Below, piece after piece: positions 9,371-19,015 of a stretch of DNA of 64,000 nt (within the stretch, counting starts at the first letter, position 1; the number at the start of each line of letters is the position of its first letter). Source of the DNA: Polynucleobacter meluiroseus (GTDB lineage Bacteria > Pseudomonadota > Gammaproteobacteria > Burkholderiales > Burkholderiaceae); assembly GCA_945881875.1 (NCBI GenBank), contig CAMCVH010000001.1, positions 310,001 to 374,000 on the forward strand, written 5' to 3'. The notes under the pieces were generated by a model that had not been told where the DNA came from, did no database searches, and saw nothing but the letters and a program-made list of their open reading frames with translations. Made by a program: the position numbers and the translations under genes.

Positions 9371-10159
9371 TTATTTAACTTTAGCTTTCGCTTTCAGTTT
9401 CTCAATCATTTCATTGAACTTGGCACGCTGCCAATTTTGATCTTGATTCATCATCTCAATCAACTGAGGCTTGAGCTCAGCAACTGTTGGAACTTTGATT
9501 TTACGCACATCATCTAATTGAATGATATGAAAGCCATACTGAGTCTTGACAGGTTTATCAGTCAAACCACCTTTAGAAAGAGCAACCATAGCTTTTGAAA
9601 ATTCAGGAACTAAAGACTGTGGACTCATCCAATCTAAATCACCACCTTTGACAGCAGAGCCCGGATCTTTAGAGTTTGATTTAGCTAGCTCATCAAACTT
9701 CTCACCAGCCTTAATTTTAGTAATGAGAGATTTAGCATCAGACTCTTTTTCAACTAAAATATGGCGAACTTTATATTCTTTACCTTCAAATTGACCTTTG
9801 ATTTGGTCATAAGCTATTTTCAATTCAGCTTCGCTAACACCATCACGCTTGATGTAGTTATCGAATATGGAGCCAACTAAAACATTTAAGCGCGCATCTT
9901 CCAATTGTTCTTGAACAACTGGGTTAGCAATTACGCCACTCTTAACGGCCTCTTGATTGATCAACTCACGAGTAATGAGCATGTCACGAGCACGTTCACG
10001 AAGCTCAGGAGTGCTTGGCTGACCCGAGCTCTCAAGGATTTTGTCGAGTTTAGCTTTTGGAATAGATTTTCCATTAACAACTGCTGCATTTTGGGCTAAT
10101 AGTGGTCCAGAAATGGCCATTGATAAGGTAACTGAAAGTGCAATTTTTGATAGTTTCAT
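9371..10159 (-). CDS. Periplasmic parvulin-type peptidyl-prolyl isomerase
   Basis: A 262-aa exported protein: signal peptide in the first 22 residues (cleavage near LLAQ), a SurA-like N-terminal helical region, and one parvulin (PpiC) domain starting at YKVRHILVEKESDAK and ending at YGFHIIQLDDVR. The family catalyses cis-trans isomerisation of Xaa-Pro bonds in outer membrane and periplasmic clients. The C-terminus is lysine-rich. It is shorter than SurA (one parvulin domain rather than two) and lacks the PpiD membrane anchor. It is the last gene of a minus-strand run YciB-BolA-parvulin, a linkage common in Burkholderiales, 9 bp behind bolA. Confidence 0.9.
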   Translation of the reverse strand: MKLSKIALSVTLSMAISGPLLAQNAAVVNGKSIPKAKLDKILESSGQPSTPELRERARDMLITRELINQEAVKSGVIANPVVQEQLEDARLNVLVGSIFDNYIKRDGVSEAELKIAYDQIKGQFEGKEYKVRHILVEKESDAKSLITKIKAGEKFDELAKSNSKDPGSAVKGGDLDWMSPQSLVPEFSKAMVALSKGGLTDKPVKTQYGFHIIQLDDVRKIKVPTVAELKPQLIEMMNQDQNWQRAKFNEMIEKLKAKAKVK

Positions 10160-10168
10160 AATCGTTAT

Positions 10169-10435
10169 TTAGTTAGTAATAATCGCTAGAGCGTGGATCT
10201 CATGGGGTATCCAAGCTGATAAGGCATCATACACCAGGCGGTGCTGTTGTACTTTGTTTAAACCCTTAAAAGCAGGAGACTGAATGTGGATACGGAAATG
10301 ACCGGCGCCACCCTCGGCTCCGGCATGACCAGCATGAAGATGACTTTCATCTTCGATGTGCAAAACATCTATCGGTAAGGCTTGATTTAAAGCCTCTTCA
10401 AATTTGACAATTCTGTTAGCGTTAATTGAATTCAT
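10169..10435 (-). CDS. BolA family protein
   Basis: An 88-aa BolA/IbaG-like protein. The core shows the conserved HAGHAGAEGGAGHFRI region with the histidine used to hold a [2Fe-2S] cluster with monothiol glutaredoxins, and HRLVYDAL in the helix-turn-helix-like part. The start is set at the ATG that overlaps the last base of the yciB stop (TAATG), giving MNSINANRI; a longer upstream frame would lie inside yciB. The role is probably Fe-S cluster delivery or iron-related regulation, known for the family and not shown here. Confidence 0.88.
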   Translation of the reverse strand: MNSINANRIVKFEEALNQALPIDVLHIEDESHLHAGHAGAEGGAGHFRIHIQSPAFKGLNKVQQHRLVYDALSAWIPHEIHALAIITN

Positions 10436-10983
10436 TAGTTTTGCTCTTGATCCATAAACTGATTGAGCCAAACACCTTGGGCAATAATGAAGGCAAATAA
10501 AATACCCATGCCCCCAAATAATTTAAAGTTAACCCAAGTTGCTTCATCAAATTGGTAGGCCACATAAATATTCAGAAAGCCCATGAACACAAAGAAAAGA
10601 GCCCAAGCATTATTGAGCTTAGTCCAAAGCTGATTATCAATACCTGGCTTTAATTTGATTTGCTGACCCATAGCGGCTTGAATCAAATTCTTTTTCCAAA
10701 TAAGAGCGCTAGCTATTAGGCCAACTGCGAACAACCAATAAAGGATGGTTGGCTTCCATTGAATAAAAGTCTTATCTTGAAGGCCAATCGTTAAACCACC
10801 AAAAACAACAATTAGACCCAAGCTCACCCACTGCATCGTCTCCACTTTTTTATATTTAATGGCTACATAAATAATTTGAGCAATAGTGGCAGCAATCGCT
10901 ACCGCAGTAGCAACATAAATATCCGCCATCTTGAAAGCAACAAAAAATAAGATAACGGGGAGTAAATCAAATAGAAATTTCAT
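10435..10983 (-). CDS. yciB: Inner membrane septation protein A family (YciB)
   Basis: A 182-aa integral membrane protein with five hydrophobic segments, beginning MKFLFDLLPVILFFVAFKMADIYVATAV, here cited only as its key features: an FDLLPV amphipathic start and helices near 5-23, 25-43, 50-67, 75-92 and 120-175. These match the intracellular septation protein A/YciB family, linked in E. coli to cell envelope synthesis and division. Translationally coupled to bolA by a one-base overlap; 45 bp behind msrB. Confidence 0.9.
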   Translation of the reverse strand: MKFLFDLLPVILFFVAFKMADIYVATAVAIAATIAQIIYVAIKYKKVETMQWVSLGLIVVFGGLTIGLQDKTFIQWKPTILYWLFAVGLIASALIWKKNLIQAAMGQQIKLKPGIDNQLWTKLNNAWALFFVFMGFLNIYVAYQFDEATWVNFKLFGGMGILFAFIIAQGVWLNQFMDQEQN

Positions 10984-11028
10984 CAGGGTCTTTTAAAAGT
11001 AATAAGCGGGTTATACGATGTTTTAATT

Positions 11029-11412
11029 TTAGTCTGACTTGAACTTTAATGAAGCGGAGTTGATGCAATAACGTAAACCAGTTGGGGCAGGACCATCCTC
11101 AAATACATGGCCTAAATGAGCCTCACATTGAGAGCAGCGGACTTCTGTACGGATCATGCCGTGGGTGATATCGCGATGTTCATCAATATTCTTAGCCTCT
11201 AAAGGCTGAAAGTAGCTAGGCCAACCGCAACCAGCATCAAATTTACTATCGGATTGGAATAAAGGGGTATTGCAGCAGATACAGTTGTATTGGCCTTTTT
11301 GCCAATGATCCCAATATTCTCCTGTAAAAGGTCGCTCAGTTGCCGCCTGGCGAGTGACTCGGTAAGAGATCTCACTGAGTTCTTGTTGGTATTCTTGATC
11401 AGTTTTTTTCAT
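11029..11412 (-). CDS. msrB: Peptide-methionine (R)-S-oxide reductase
   Basis: Reduces methionine-R-sulfoxide in proteins using thioredoxin. The 127-aa protein has the two zinc CxxC pairs (in [11 protein letters not shown] and [11 protein letters not shown]) and the catalytic cysteine in [13 protein letters not shown], plus the [11 protein letters not shown] signature that contains the usual resolving cysteine position. Full length for the single-domain cytoplasmic form; no signal peptide. Lies 26 bp behind selO, another redox-linked gene, in what looks like one transcript. Confidence 0.95.
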   Translation of the reverse strand: MKKTDQEYQQELSEISYRVTRQAATERPFTGEYWDHWQKGQYNCICCNTPLFQSDSKFDAGCGWPSYFQPLEAKNIDEHRDITHGMIRTEVRCSQCEAHLGHVFEDGPAPTGLRYCINSASLKFKSD

Positions 11413-11438
11413 GATGCTTATTTTAGAGTCAATTGAGA

Positions 11439-12884
11439 TTATGAAGAGCAGCTAATAGCAATATGCGCCATTTCTGGAGAAGGCGGGTGAGCATATTCCT
11501 CAGAGACCGTTTGCGTCAGATAAGGAGTCTCTAGAACTTTGAGTAATTTTGCCACCTCTGAAAAGTCTTTTTTCTGAGCAGACTCAATGGCTTTTTGGGC
11601 CAAGTGATTGCGCAAGATATATTTAGGATTAATAGCCTGCATAGACTCAAGTCTCTCATCAAGGGATATTTTCTCTAGTATCAAACGCTCCTGATAAAGC
11701 TCATGCCACTCGCTCATGACTGAAGGGCAGTCTTTTCCTTCTGAGATGTTTCTGAAAAATAGGGTGAAGTCTAATTTGTGGTGATGAAGTGATTGCATCA
11801 GTTGCTCTAGCAACTGAATATCTTCTGGCATTTCCTTACTTAAGCCAATTTTCTGTCGGAAAAGACTCTGCCATTTCTTTGCATACAGTTCGCTGTAAAC
11901 ATCCAATGTTTCTTTGATCTTCTGAATTGCATCCTCTTTACTTAAATGCATTTCTTTAGCCAGCTCTTGTTGCAAGGGTTGCAACATGGCGTTGGCCATA
12001 CAGTAGAGATTCCAATGCATGATTTCACTTTGACGATGATAAGCATAACGACCTACGTGATCAGAATGATTGCAGATATGCATTTTGTCAAAAGTATCTA
12101 AAAACCCAAATGGGCCATAGTCTAAAGTTAAGCCAAGCAAACTAATATTGTCAGTATTTAAAACACCGTGACAGAAACCAACTGATTGCCATTGCGCTGT
12201 TGTGTGCGCAATTCTTGTGGAAACGGACTTTAGAAGTTCTAAGTAGGGTGTAGGGGACCGCTGGCATTCTTTGTAGTGATGTTCAATGAGGAAATCTAGA
12301 GTTTGTTGTAACTCTTCTTCCATTTCATTATGACCATAGTGCTCTAAGTGCCCAATCCTTAGAAAGCTTGGTGCTACTCGCGCACAGATCGCAGCAGTTT
12401 CTGCATTCTCTCTGATCACAGGCAAATCTGAGCCCACAACCGATAGCGCTCTAGAGCTAGGAATGCCAAGAGCACTCATCGCTTCACTCGCTAAAAACTC
12501 TCGAATAGAAGATCGCAGCACCGCACGACCATCACCGCGTCTTGAGTAAGCAGTAGGACCTGCACCTTTGAGTTGAATTTCATAACCATTCATATCACCC
12601 AAATAAATGGCTCTACCATCTCCAAGTTGACCTGCCCATTGGCCAAATTGATGGCCACTATAGGCAGTGGCGAAAGGTTCAAAAGATAAATTAGTTATTT
12701 GGGTTTTATTACCAGCTAGCAATTGCAGATATTCTGGGTTGATCGGTAACTGACTATCTTGCTCGATACCTAAGAGACTACCAACTTTTGATGAATAGCC
12801 GACCCAATAGGGATTTGGCACAGGGTGCGGTAGGACGCTGTGTGCTTGAGATAAATCGAGAATATTAGGAAGATGAAATGGCAT
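11439..12884 (-). CDS. selO: Protein adenylyltransferase SelO
   Basis: SelO is a pseudokinase-fold enzyme that binds ATP in a flipped orientation and AMPylates Ser/Thr/Tyr on proteins of redox homeostasis. The 481-aa sequence has the family hallmarks [32 protein letters not shown], and [19 protein letters not shown] with the metal-binding Asn and Asp. It ends ISCSS: eukaryotic SelO carries selenocysteine at this place, bacteria carry this Cys. Length equals that of E. coli SelO. It is the first gene of the minus-strand run continuing into msrB, and faces a plus-strand thioesterase 90 bp away. Confidence 0.95.
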   Translation of the reverse strand: MPFHLPNILDLSQAHSVLPHPVPNPYWVGYSSKVGSLLGIEQDSQLPINPEYLQLLAGNKTQITNLSFEPFATAYSGHQFGQWAGQLGDGRAIYLGDMNGYEIQLKGAGPTAYSRRGDGRAVLRSSIREFLASEAMSALGIPSSRALSVVGSDLPVIRENAETAAICARVAPSFLRIGHLEHYGHNEMEEELQQTLDFLIEHHYKECQRSPTPYLELLKSVSTRIAHTTAQWQSVGFCHGVLNTDNISLLGLTLDYGPFGFLDTFDKMHICNHSDHVGRYAYHRQSEIMHWNLYCMANAMLQPLQQELAKEMHLSKEDAIQKIKETLDVYSELYAKKWQSLFRQKIGLSKEMPEDIQLLEQLMQSLHHHKLDFTLFFRNISEGKDCPSVMSEWHELYQERLILEKISLDERLESMQAINPKYILRNHLAQKAIESAQKKDFSEVAKLLKVLETPYLTQTVSEEYAHPPSPEMAHIAISCSS

Positions 12885-12974
12885 AATTTTTTAGAAGTGC
12901 TTCATTCTAGGGTCGTTCACCAATGTTTGCAGAAAAGCTTTAATAATGACTATAACTACGATTAATATAGGGTT

Positions 12975-13406
12975 ATGGATAAAAAACAATTAAAAGGTCT
13001 CGGTGTTGAATTAGACGTCCCATTTCTCAAACTATTAGGGGTGCGTTGTTTGCGTGCAGATTTAGGTGAGGGCGAAATAGTTCTCTCTCTCAAGCCTGAA
13101 CATAATAATAGTTGGGAAGTGGCTCACGGCGGAGTTCTACTGACTTTGATGGATGTGGGTATGGCTATTGCTGCAAGAGCTGGCGACGCTGCAGGGCGCG
13201 GAGTGGTGACCATCGAACTTAAAACCAACTTCATGCAAGCGGCAAAAGGGGTTATAAGAGTTGCGGCTAAGACAGTTCATGTCACACCAACTTTAGCATT
13301 TGTTGAAGCTAAACTCTATGACGAACGAGATGCTGTTTGTTGTATGGGGAGTGCCACATTTAAATACTTTAAAGAGCTACCAGCTAAGAAAAAAGTCGCT
13401 AGTTAA
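12975..13406 (+). CDS. PaaI-type hotdog thioesterase
   Basis: A 143-aa hotdog-fold protein of the PaaI/YbgC-like acyl-CoA thioesterase group. The active-site region reads VAHGGVLLTLMDVGMAIAAR, with the HGG motif and the helix Asp typical of PaaI proteins; a later strand VVTIELKTNFMQAA completes the substrate cleft. The acyl-CoA substrate is not inferable. AGGG is only two bases before the ATG, a poor spacing, so translation may be weak. Its last four bases overlap the stop end of the convergent TANGO2-like gene. Confidence 0.82.
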   Translation: MDKKQLKGLGVELDVPFLKLLGVRCLRADLGEGEIVLSLKPEHNNSWEVAHGGVLLTLMDVGMAIAARAGDAAGRGVVTIELKTNFMQAAKGVIRVAAKTVHVTPTLAFVEAKLYDERDAVCCMGSATFKYFKELPAKKKVAS

Positions 13407-14251
13407 CTTTGAGTTGATCGAAAGTTTTCTAATTGCCCTTCAAACACCTGGGTATTCAACTCATGCTCTGCATCAAAACACTTTTCAATCACTTCATATT
13501 GCCCATCATGCTTCACTCGAATCAATGTGATCGATCGCGTACCGTAATACTCCGTTTTGATAAAAGTAGAGGAGAGTACTTTTTCCCATTCATAAGAAAC
13601 ACCTGTCTGCGGTAAATAATCATCAGGGGCTTGTGTCAGGTCTTGCATGATTCGGATGTACTGTTCTGATTTTTTAAAGTCACCAGTATCCATTGCTAAC
13701 ATCTGAGCAAATGCACCCACACGATGCTGTACTTTCGGCCATGGGGTATCCAACATGGCATTCGATAAACCATAAATGCCTGGGTTCAGACGTTGCGGGT
13801 TCATGACTTTGCGAGGACGCAACTTATCGCCCATGAGAACCCGATTGGATAACCAGTGAAGTTCTGGTTTCTCTGAGGATAAATCAGCGCTGAGGAAGTT
13901 AAATCCGTTGTATCGGTGAAATTTTTTCTCAGAATCATTCATGAACTCTTCTGGGGTTTGGCGACCTTTAAGAAATTCAGCAGCGATCTCGCCACGCGTG
14001 CGAGACTCTGGGTTCTTTTCAGATGGGGCGCGAACATTCGTGAGAGCAGCAAATTTTCCAGTCTTGGTGAAACCCATCCAAGTTCCAGAACTGCCATTCA
14101 CATCGGCTCGGTCTCTACCAGCAAGAATATGAGGGTGTTCATCCCACCAATGCATCGGATCAGTGGGTCTTTCATAAAACTCATCTCGATTCGCTAAAAC
14201 CACCAGTGGGTATTGAGGGTGAGATTGCCAAGAGGTCAGTATCAAACACAT
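13403..14251 (-). CDS. NRDE/TANGO2 family protein
   Basis: A 282-aa member of the Ntn-hydrolase-like NRDE family: Cys2 directly after the start Met, then the name-giving NRDE in VVLANRDEFYERP and GSSGTWMGFTKTGKFAALTN. Human TANGO2 and bacterial relatives have been implicated in heme trafficking; the biochemical activity is unsettled, so no reaction is claimed. The Cys2 nucleophile and the full length suggest an intact protein. It lies 16 bp behind ygfZ and is probably cotranscribed with it. Confidence 0.88.
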   Translation of the reverse strand: MCLILTSWQSHPQYPLVVLANRDEFYERPTDPMHWWDEHPHILAGRDRADVNGSSGTWMGFTKTGKFAALTNVRAPSEKNPESRTRGEIAAEFLKGRQTPEEFMNDSEKKFHRYNGFNFLSADLSSEKPELHWLSNRVLMGDKLRPRKVMNPQRLNPGIYGLSNAMLDTPWPKVQHRVGAFAQMLAMDTGDFKKSEQYIRIMQDLTQAPDDYLPQTGVSYEWEKVLSSTFIKTEYYGTRSITLIRVKHDGQYEVIEKCFDAEHELNTQVFEGQLENFRSTQS

Positions 14252-14267
14252 AAATTACTTAATTAAC

Positions 14268-15275
14268 TTAGATCTCTATTAAGGGATATGGAAGTGGTTT
14301 GAAGCTTAATGTAGGGCCACTGATTGATCCAAGATGGATGGTGCCGCTTGATAGTGCCTCTAACTTGCATTCGACCTGTAAATCAAATTGCTCAGTATTC
14401 ATTGGGTTATGTGCAGCAAGAACGACCATACCGCAAGGTTGTTCAGGATCAGCATCATGAAATATCTCAGTGCCTCGCTCAGGTAAGGTTTGATTGAGGA
14501 TGCTGGCTATTTGAAGGCGGCGTTTGATCGTTCCGCGATATTGGCTACGAGCAACAACCTCTTGGCCTGGGTAACAACCTTTTTGAAAGTCGATTCCTTT
14601 TAAAGATTCCATATTGATCATTTGTGGAACGAACTGCTCACTAGTTTTTAAGGTCACTCTTGGTATGGCGCTCATCACTTCAAGCCAATTCCAAATATTA
14701 GATGTTGCCAGTAACTGATGTTCTTTTGCCAAGGCTTGGAGCTGAGTTTCTTGATCTAAAGGAATAGCGACTATGAAGCGCTGGAATGATCGTAACTCAA
14801 CCTGAACAGAAGGCAACTCTACAACTCTAGAGTTAGTAATTTGAGAGATCTCATTGGGTAAAGTATTTGTGGCTGATGAACCATGGTCTTGGCTTAAACC
14901 ATAGATCAGCACCTGATCTAATTGATCAAGAACTTTGACCTTGGATCTCAGTACAAACATACTGAGTCGTTTTGCAATTAATCCTGCAATATCTTTAGAA
15001 ATGAATAGTTGGAACTGAGGTGTCAACTCACTACCCTCAGTTAAAACTTCTGTGCGGTGTATCCAGAAAGACCCCATCAAGCGACCTTTTGCAGAGCAAT
15101 AGCCTGCAAAACGATTACCTGGTTCCAAAACAACTTCATTTAAAGCATGAACTTTTAAAGATTTCACACTATTAGTCAGTTGGTTTTGAAGAAATTCAGC
15201 GGCATCAGGCCCAGTCACAGTGATCATGGACCACTGGGGGAGTTGATCTAATTGCTTAATAGTTGTTGGCAGCAT
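14268..15275 (-). CDS. ygfZ: Folate-binding Fe-S cluster protein YgfZ
   Basis: A 335-aa GcvT-like protein that uses tetrahydrofolate and supports repair or assembly of particular Fe-S enzymes such as MiaB. The diagnostic motif KGCYPGQEVVARSQYRG is present in full near residue 230, with its essential cysteine. The N-terminal GcvT-fold strand FLQNQLTNSV is also visible. It is divergent from mltG with 50 bp between the starts. Confidence 0.92.
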   Translation of the reverse strand: MLPTTIKQLDQLPQWSMITVTGPDAAEFLQNQLTNSVKSLKVHALNEVVLEPGNRFAGYCSAKGRLMGSFWIHRTEVLTEGSELTPQFQLFISKDIAGLIAKRLSMFVLRSKVKVLDQLDQVLIYGLSQDHGSSATNTLPNEISQITNSRVVELPSVQVELRSFQRFIVAIPLDQETQLQALAKEHQLLATSNIWNWLEVMSAIPRVTLKTSEQFVPQMINMESLKGIDFQKGCYPGQEVVARSQYRGTIKRRLQIASILNQTLPERGTEIFHDADPEQPCGMVVLAAHNPMNTEQFDLQVECKLEALSSGTIHLGSISGPTLSFKPLPYPLIEI

Positions 15276-15325
15276 GGGGTATCAGTTTTTAAGTCAGTTC
15301 TCTAATAAGCTTTTATCATAGTGCC

Positions 15326-16348
15326 ATGAAGCGTATTTTGCCCCGACATTTTTTTAAGGTCATTGCCTTATTGGCCACTTTGACTTTTATAACACTAGCT
15401 TATTGGGCTTTTGGCGCAAACGTTATTCCTAATGGGGTTACTCCACTCACCACAGAGGGTCAATTAAGAGTCAAGATTGCACCCGGATCGAACGTCAATA
15501 GCGTTGCTAGACAGTTAATCGCCCAAGGTGTCGATACATCAGTTCTTAAGGTTCAATTGGTGACTCGAGGCCTATTTCAGGGAAGCAAGCTCAAGGCTGG
15601 TGTCTATGACTTTGCACCTGGGTCTAGCTTAGCAACCATCGTTTTGAAAATGGGGCGGGGTGATAGCGTTCGAATGAGTATCACTTTGGTTGAGGGCTCA
15701 ACTTTTAAACAATTCAAGTCAATGATTGACGCCCAGCCTGAGCTTAAAAAAGAAGCTCGCAAATGGACCTCTCAGCAAATTCTTACTGCCATAGGTGCTA
15801 AAGAAACCCATCCTGAAGGCCTATTCTTCCCAGATACTTACTTATATGAGCCTGGCGATACGGATCTTGTCATTTATCAGAGAGCCTATAAGGCCATGAA
15901 TAAGAGATTAGATGACTATTGGTCTAAGCGCCCATCTGATTTACCCATCAAAACACCTTACGACCTTTTAAAGCTAGCTTCAATTATTGAAAAAGAGACG
16001 GGTCATCATGAAGACCGCACCTTGGTATCAGCCGTGTTCAATAACCGACTCAAAATAGGTATGAAGCTCCAAACGGACCCAACCGTCATTTATGGTCTCG
16101 GCGATCGTTTTGATGGCAACCTTCGTAAAAAAGACCTTCTTACAGATGGCCCCTACAACACTTATACCCGCTATGGCTTACCTCCATCACCGATTGCTAT
16201 GCCCGGTAAAGAGGCTTTAGCCGCAGCCATTGCCCCAGCGAAATCAACTGCGGTTTACTTTGTTGCAAAAGGTAATGGTCGTAGTAGCTTCTCTGAGACC
16301 TTGGTAGAGCATAATCGTGCTGTTCGCCAGTACCAACTAGGAAAGTAA
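15326..16348 (+). CDS. mltG: Endolytic murein transglycosylase MltG
   Basis: Cleaves nascent glycan strands at the inner membrane and is thought to set their length. The 340-aa protein has one N-terminal transmembrane helix (about residues 10-30), a LysM-like region, and the YceG domain with the catalytic glutamate in [10 protein letters not shown] and the downstream [30 protein letters not shown] is also characteristic. It opens a plus-strand group mltG-tmk-holB-tatD that is conserved in many proteobacteria, with 11 bp to tmk. Confidence 0.95.
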   Translation: MKRILPRHFFKVIALLATLTFITLAYWAFGANVIPNGVTPLTTEGQLRVKIAPGSNVNSVARQLIAQGVDTSVLKVQLVTRGLFQGSKLKAGVYDFAPGSSLATIVLKMGRGDSVRMSITLVEGSTFKQFKSMIDAQPELKKEARKWTSQQILTAIGAKETHPEGLFFPDTYLYEPGDTDLVIYQRAYKAMNKRLDDYWSKRPSDLPIKTPYDLLKLASIIEKETGHHEDRTLVSAVFNNRLKIGMKLQTDPTVIYGLGDRFDGNLRKKDLLTDGPYNTYTRYGLPPSPIAMPGKEALAAAIAPAKSTAVYFVAKGNGRSSFSETLVEHNRAVRQYQLGK

Positions 16349-16359
16349 ACTCGATTTCT

Positions 16360-17031
16360 ATGTCTCTATTGACTCAATCTGCTAATCAACCAGGCTATTT
16401 CATCACCTTTGAAGGGATTGATGGGGCAGGTAAAAGTACGCATATTCAGGCATTTGCTGTTGAATTAGGGAAGCGTTTTCCTAATAATCCAGTGGTTCTG
16501 ACCCGTGAACCAGGCGGTACTGAATTAGGTGAAAAGCTTCGAGACATACTTTTGCATTACCCGATGCATCTTGAGACTGAGGCTTTATTGATGTTTACTG
16601 CTCGTCGTGAGCATTTGGCAACAGTGATTGAGCCCGCTCTCCAAGCTGGGAAGATTGTCATATCAGACCGTTTTACTGATGCCAGCTTCGCATACCAGGG
16701 CGGGGGTCGAGGTTTGGATCTTGCCAAACTCTACGAATTGGAGGTTTGGGTTCAAATGCGCTTCAAGTCGAGTGGGGTAGAGCAGCGTTACCTGCTTCAA
16801 CCAGATCTGACTTTTCTATTTGATTTACCTAGTGCTAATGCCGAGGCCAGAAGAAGTGCCGCTAGAGAACCTGATAAGTTTGAAGTCTTAAATACCGATT
16901 TTTTTGAGAATGTCCGCAAGGAATACTTACGCCGTGCTAAAGATGATCCTGCTAGATTCAAAGTCATTGACGCCAATGAAAGTAAAGAGATCATCTGGAA
17001 AAAGCTTCAAGAAATCATTTCATCCATATGA
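16360..17031 (+). CDS. tmk: Thymidylate kinase
   Basis: Phosphorylates dTMP to dTDP. The P-loop is [11 protein letters not shown] (residues 17-27), the DR-containing motif [14 protein letters not shown] follows, and [16 protein letters not shown] gives the dTMP-binding and LID-side residues. At 223 aa it is slightly longer than the E. coli enzyme because of a short extension at the N-terminus and an insert ([11 protein letters not shown]) before the base-binding strand. Second gene of the mltG-tmk-holB-tatD group. Confidence 0.96.
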   Translation: MSLLTQSANQPGYFITFEGIDGAGKSTHIQAFAVELGKRFPNNPVVLTREPGGTELGEKLRDILLHYPMHLETEALLMFTARREHLATVIEPALQAGKIVISDRFTDASFAYQGGGRGLDLAKLYELEVWVQMRFKSSGVEQRYLLQPDLTFLFDLPSANAEARRSAAREPDKFEVLNTDFFENVRKEYLRRAKDDPARFKVIDANESKEIIWKKLQEIISSI

Positions 17032-17083
17032 TTTATATTGATATTTTTATCATTAATTTTAACTATAACGACCTTCATAATTA

Positions 17084-18202
17084 ATGACTATCAATCAAGG
17101 ACTCTATCCCTGGTTCAATCAAGCTTGGTCTGAGATCAATCTTGGCAATATGCCACACGCTACCATCATCCACGGACAAACTGGTATTGGTAAGTTTGAT
17201 TTTGCTTTGCATTTAGCCAAAGCACTTTTGTGCGAAAGCCCAGAGTCCAATCAAGAGCTTAAGAAACCATGCTGTCAATGTGAGGCCTGCCATTGGTTTG
17301 ATACGGGCAATCATCCTGACTTCTTGGGAATCGTTCCGGAGGATCAAGCCACTTTATTACCGCATTTTGCGATGGAGGGAGCTGACGGTTCTGAGGATAA
17401 ACCTAGAAAAAGTAAGAAAAAAGCGGATGATGAGACAGATAAAGCCGATAAAAAGCTCAGTTCTTTTATCAAAGTGGATCAAGTCAGAGAAGCTTTAGAA
17501 GGTATTAATACAGCCCCTCATCGAGGTAGGCAGCGCGTTGTTCTATTAAATCCCATTGAAACACTTCAAGCTGTTTCAGCTAACACCTTACTGAAAACTC
17601 TTGAAGAGCCACCAGAGAGCACTTTATTTATTTTGGTCAGCGATCGCTTGGATCGGGTTTTACCCACCATTCGATCTCGCTGTAGATTATTAGCTTTTCC
17701 GAGACCCCAAACAGATGAAGCCCTTAATTGGCTCAAGCAAGAGCTCATGAATGCTGGTGTCAAAGTAGATTTACCAACCATTGAGCTAAAACTCAGTCAA
17801 TCTGGTGGTGCTGTGCTTGATGCAAGAGATGAATTGCTTGGTAGCGGGGAGGAGGGGAATACTGTTGCATTGGATCTACTTCTACAATCCCTATCGAATG
17901 GCGAACAAATCAACTGGTTAAGTACTGCTGAGTCTATATTTAAAGCACCTATGTCAGATCTATTGGTGACTTTTGAGCGTTGGGTTGCAGACTTACTGAG
18001 TATTCAGCAAACAGGTCAAATACGCTTTTATCTCACCAAGAAGAATGATCTTGAGCGATGCGCTAAAACAGCGCGACCCAATAAGCTAGCTGACTTCTGG
18101 AGAGTTCTTTTGGATGCCCGTCGCGTTGAACTTCATGCTCTAGCTACCCGCGTTCAGATTGAATCTCTGTTGATACGTTATCAAGAGATCTATAAAGATT
18201 AA
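17084..18202 (+). CDS. holB: DNA polymerase III delta' subunit
   Basis: Clamp-loader subunit. It has the AAA+ fold start GQTGIGKFDFALHLAKALL, where the P-loop is degenerate as expected for delta', and a zinc cluster of four cysteines in CCQCEAC. TLEEPPESTLFILVSD and TIRSRCR are typical for the family. Between the zinc module and the central domain is an unusual charged insert (about residues 103-127), dominated by Lys and Asp. The 372-aa length is longer than E. coli delta' (334), largely through this insert. A TATAAC about 16 bp upstream of the ATG and the 52-bp gap behind tmk leave room for a local promoter. Confidence 0.93.
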   Translation: MTINQGLYPWFNQAWSEINLGNMPHATIIHGQTGIGKFDFALHLAKALLCESPESNQELKKPCCQCEACHWFDTGNHPDFLGIVPEDQATLLPHFAMEGADGSEDKPRKSKKKADDETDKADKKLSSFIKVDQVREALEGINTAPHRGRQRVVLLNPIETLQAVSANTLLKTLEEPPESTLFILVSDRLDRVLPTIRSRCRLLAFPRPQTDEALNWLKQELMNAGVKVDLPTIELKLSQSGGAVLDARDELLGSGEEGNTVALDLLLQSLSNGEQINWLSTAESIFKAPMSDLLVTFERWVADLLSIQQTGQIRFYLTKKNDLERCAKTARPNKLADFWRVLLDARRVELHALATRVQIESLLIRYQEIYKD

Positions 18203-18222
18203 CTCATTAGGAAATAAACCCC

Positions 18223-19002
18223 ATGTTTGTTGATTCTCACTGTCATCTTGATTTCCCTGAATACGCTGGTCAGATACCAGATATCTTGGCTCGTATGAAA
18301 GAAGCTCAGGTGAACCATGCCATGTGCATCTCAGTTGACATGCCCGATTTCCCGAATGTATTGGCTCTAGCCGAATCTCATCCCAATTTATTTGCTACTG
18401 TTGGCACACATCCCGATTATGAAGACACGCCAGAGCCAACTGAGGATCAATTAGTTGAATTAGCTCAGCACCCTAAGATCTTAGCTATTGGTGAAACCGG
18501 TTTGGATTATTACCGCATGGGCGATAAAACCTATGAGGAAATGGAATGGCAACGAGATCGTTTCAGAACCCATATCAGAGCGGCCATTAGAGTTCAAAAA
18601 CCACTGATCATCCATACTCGCTCGGCCTCTGAAGACACCATCCGAATCATGAAAGAAGAGGGTGCAAGCCAAGTAGCAGGGGTCATGCACTGTTTTACAG
18701 AGAGCTTAGAAGTAGCGAAAGCGTCTATGGAGCAGGGGTTTTATATCTCTTTTTCAGGGATTGTGACCTTCAAAAGCGCCAAAGACCTTCAAGAAACCTG
18801 CAAGCAGATACCCCTGGAAAGAATGCTCATTGAGACAGATTCACCATATTTAGCACCCATCCCAAATCGCGGCAAAACCAATGAGCCTTCTTGGGTTGCT
18901 CATGTGGCTCAATTTATCGCTGATCTCAAGGGTATTTCTGTTGAGGAAGTAGCAAAACATACGACTAATAACTTTAAAACTTTATTTAAAGCCCCTATTT
19001 AA
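18223..19002 (+). CDS. TatD family metal-dependent hydrolase (YcfH-like)
   Basis: A 259-aa TIM-barrel deoxyribonuclease-like hydrolase. Metal ligands are visible: DSHCHLDF at residues 4-11, the glutamate in IGETGLDYYR, His in LIIHTRSA, His in GVMHCFTES, and Asp in LIETDSPYLAP. The family shows 3'-5' exonuclease activity; TatD itself is not part of the Tat export machinery. Position after holB matches ycfH in E. coli. It follows holB by 20 bp. Confidence 0.93.
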   Translation: MFVDSHCHLDFPEYAGQIPDILARMKEAQVNHAMCISVDMPDFPNVLALAESHPNLFATVGTHPDYEDTPEPTEDQLVELAQHPKILAIGETGLDYYRMGDKTYEEMEWQRDRFRTHIRAAIRVQKPLIIHTRSASEDTIRIMKEEGASQVAGVMHCFTESLEVAKASMEQGFYISFSGIVTFKSAKDLQETCKQIPLERMLIETDSPYLAPIPNRGKTNEPSWVAHVAQFIADLKGISVEEVAKHTTNNFKTLFKAPI

Positions 19003-19015
19003 CAACTAGAAATTA

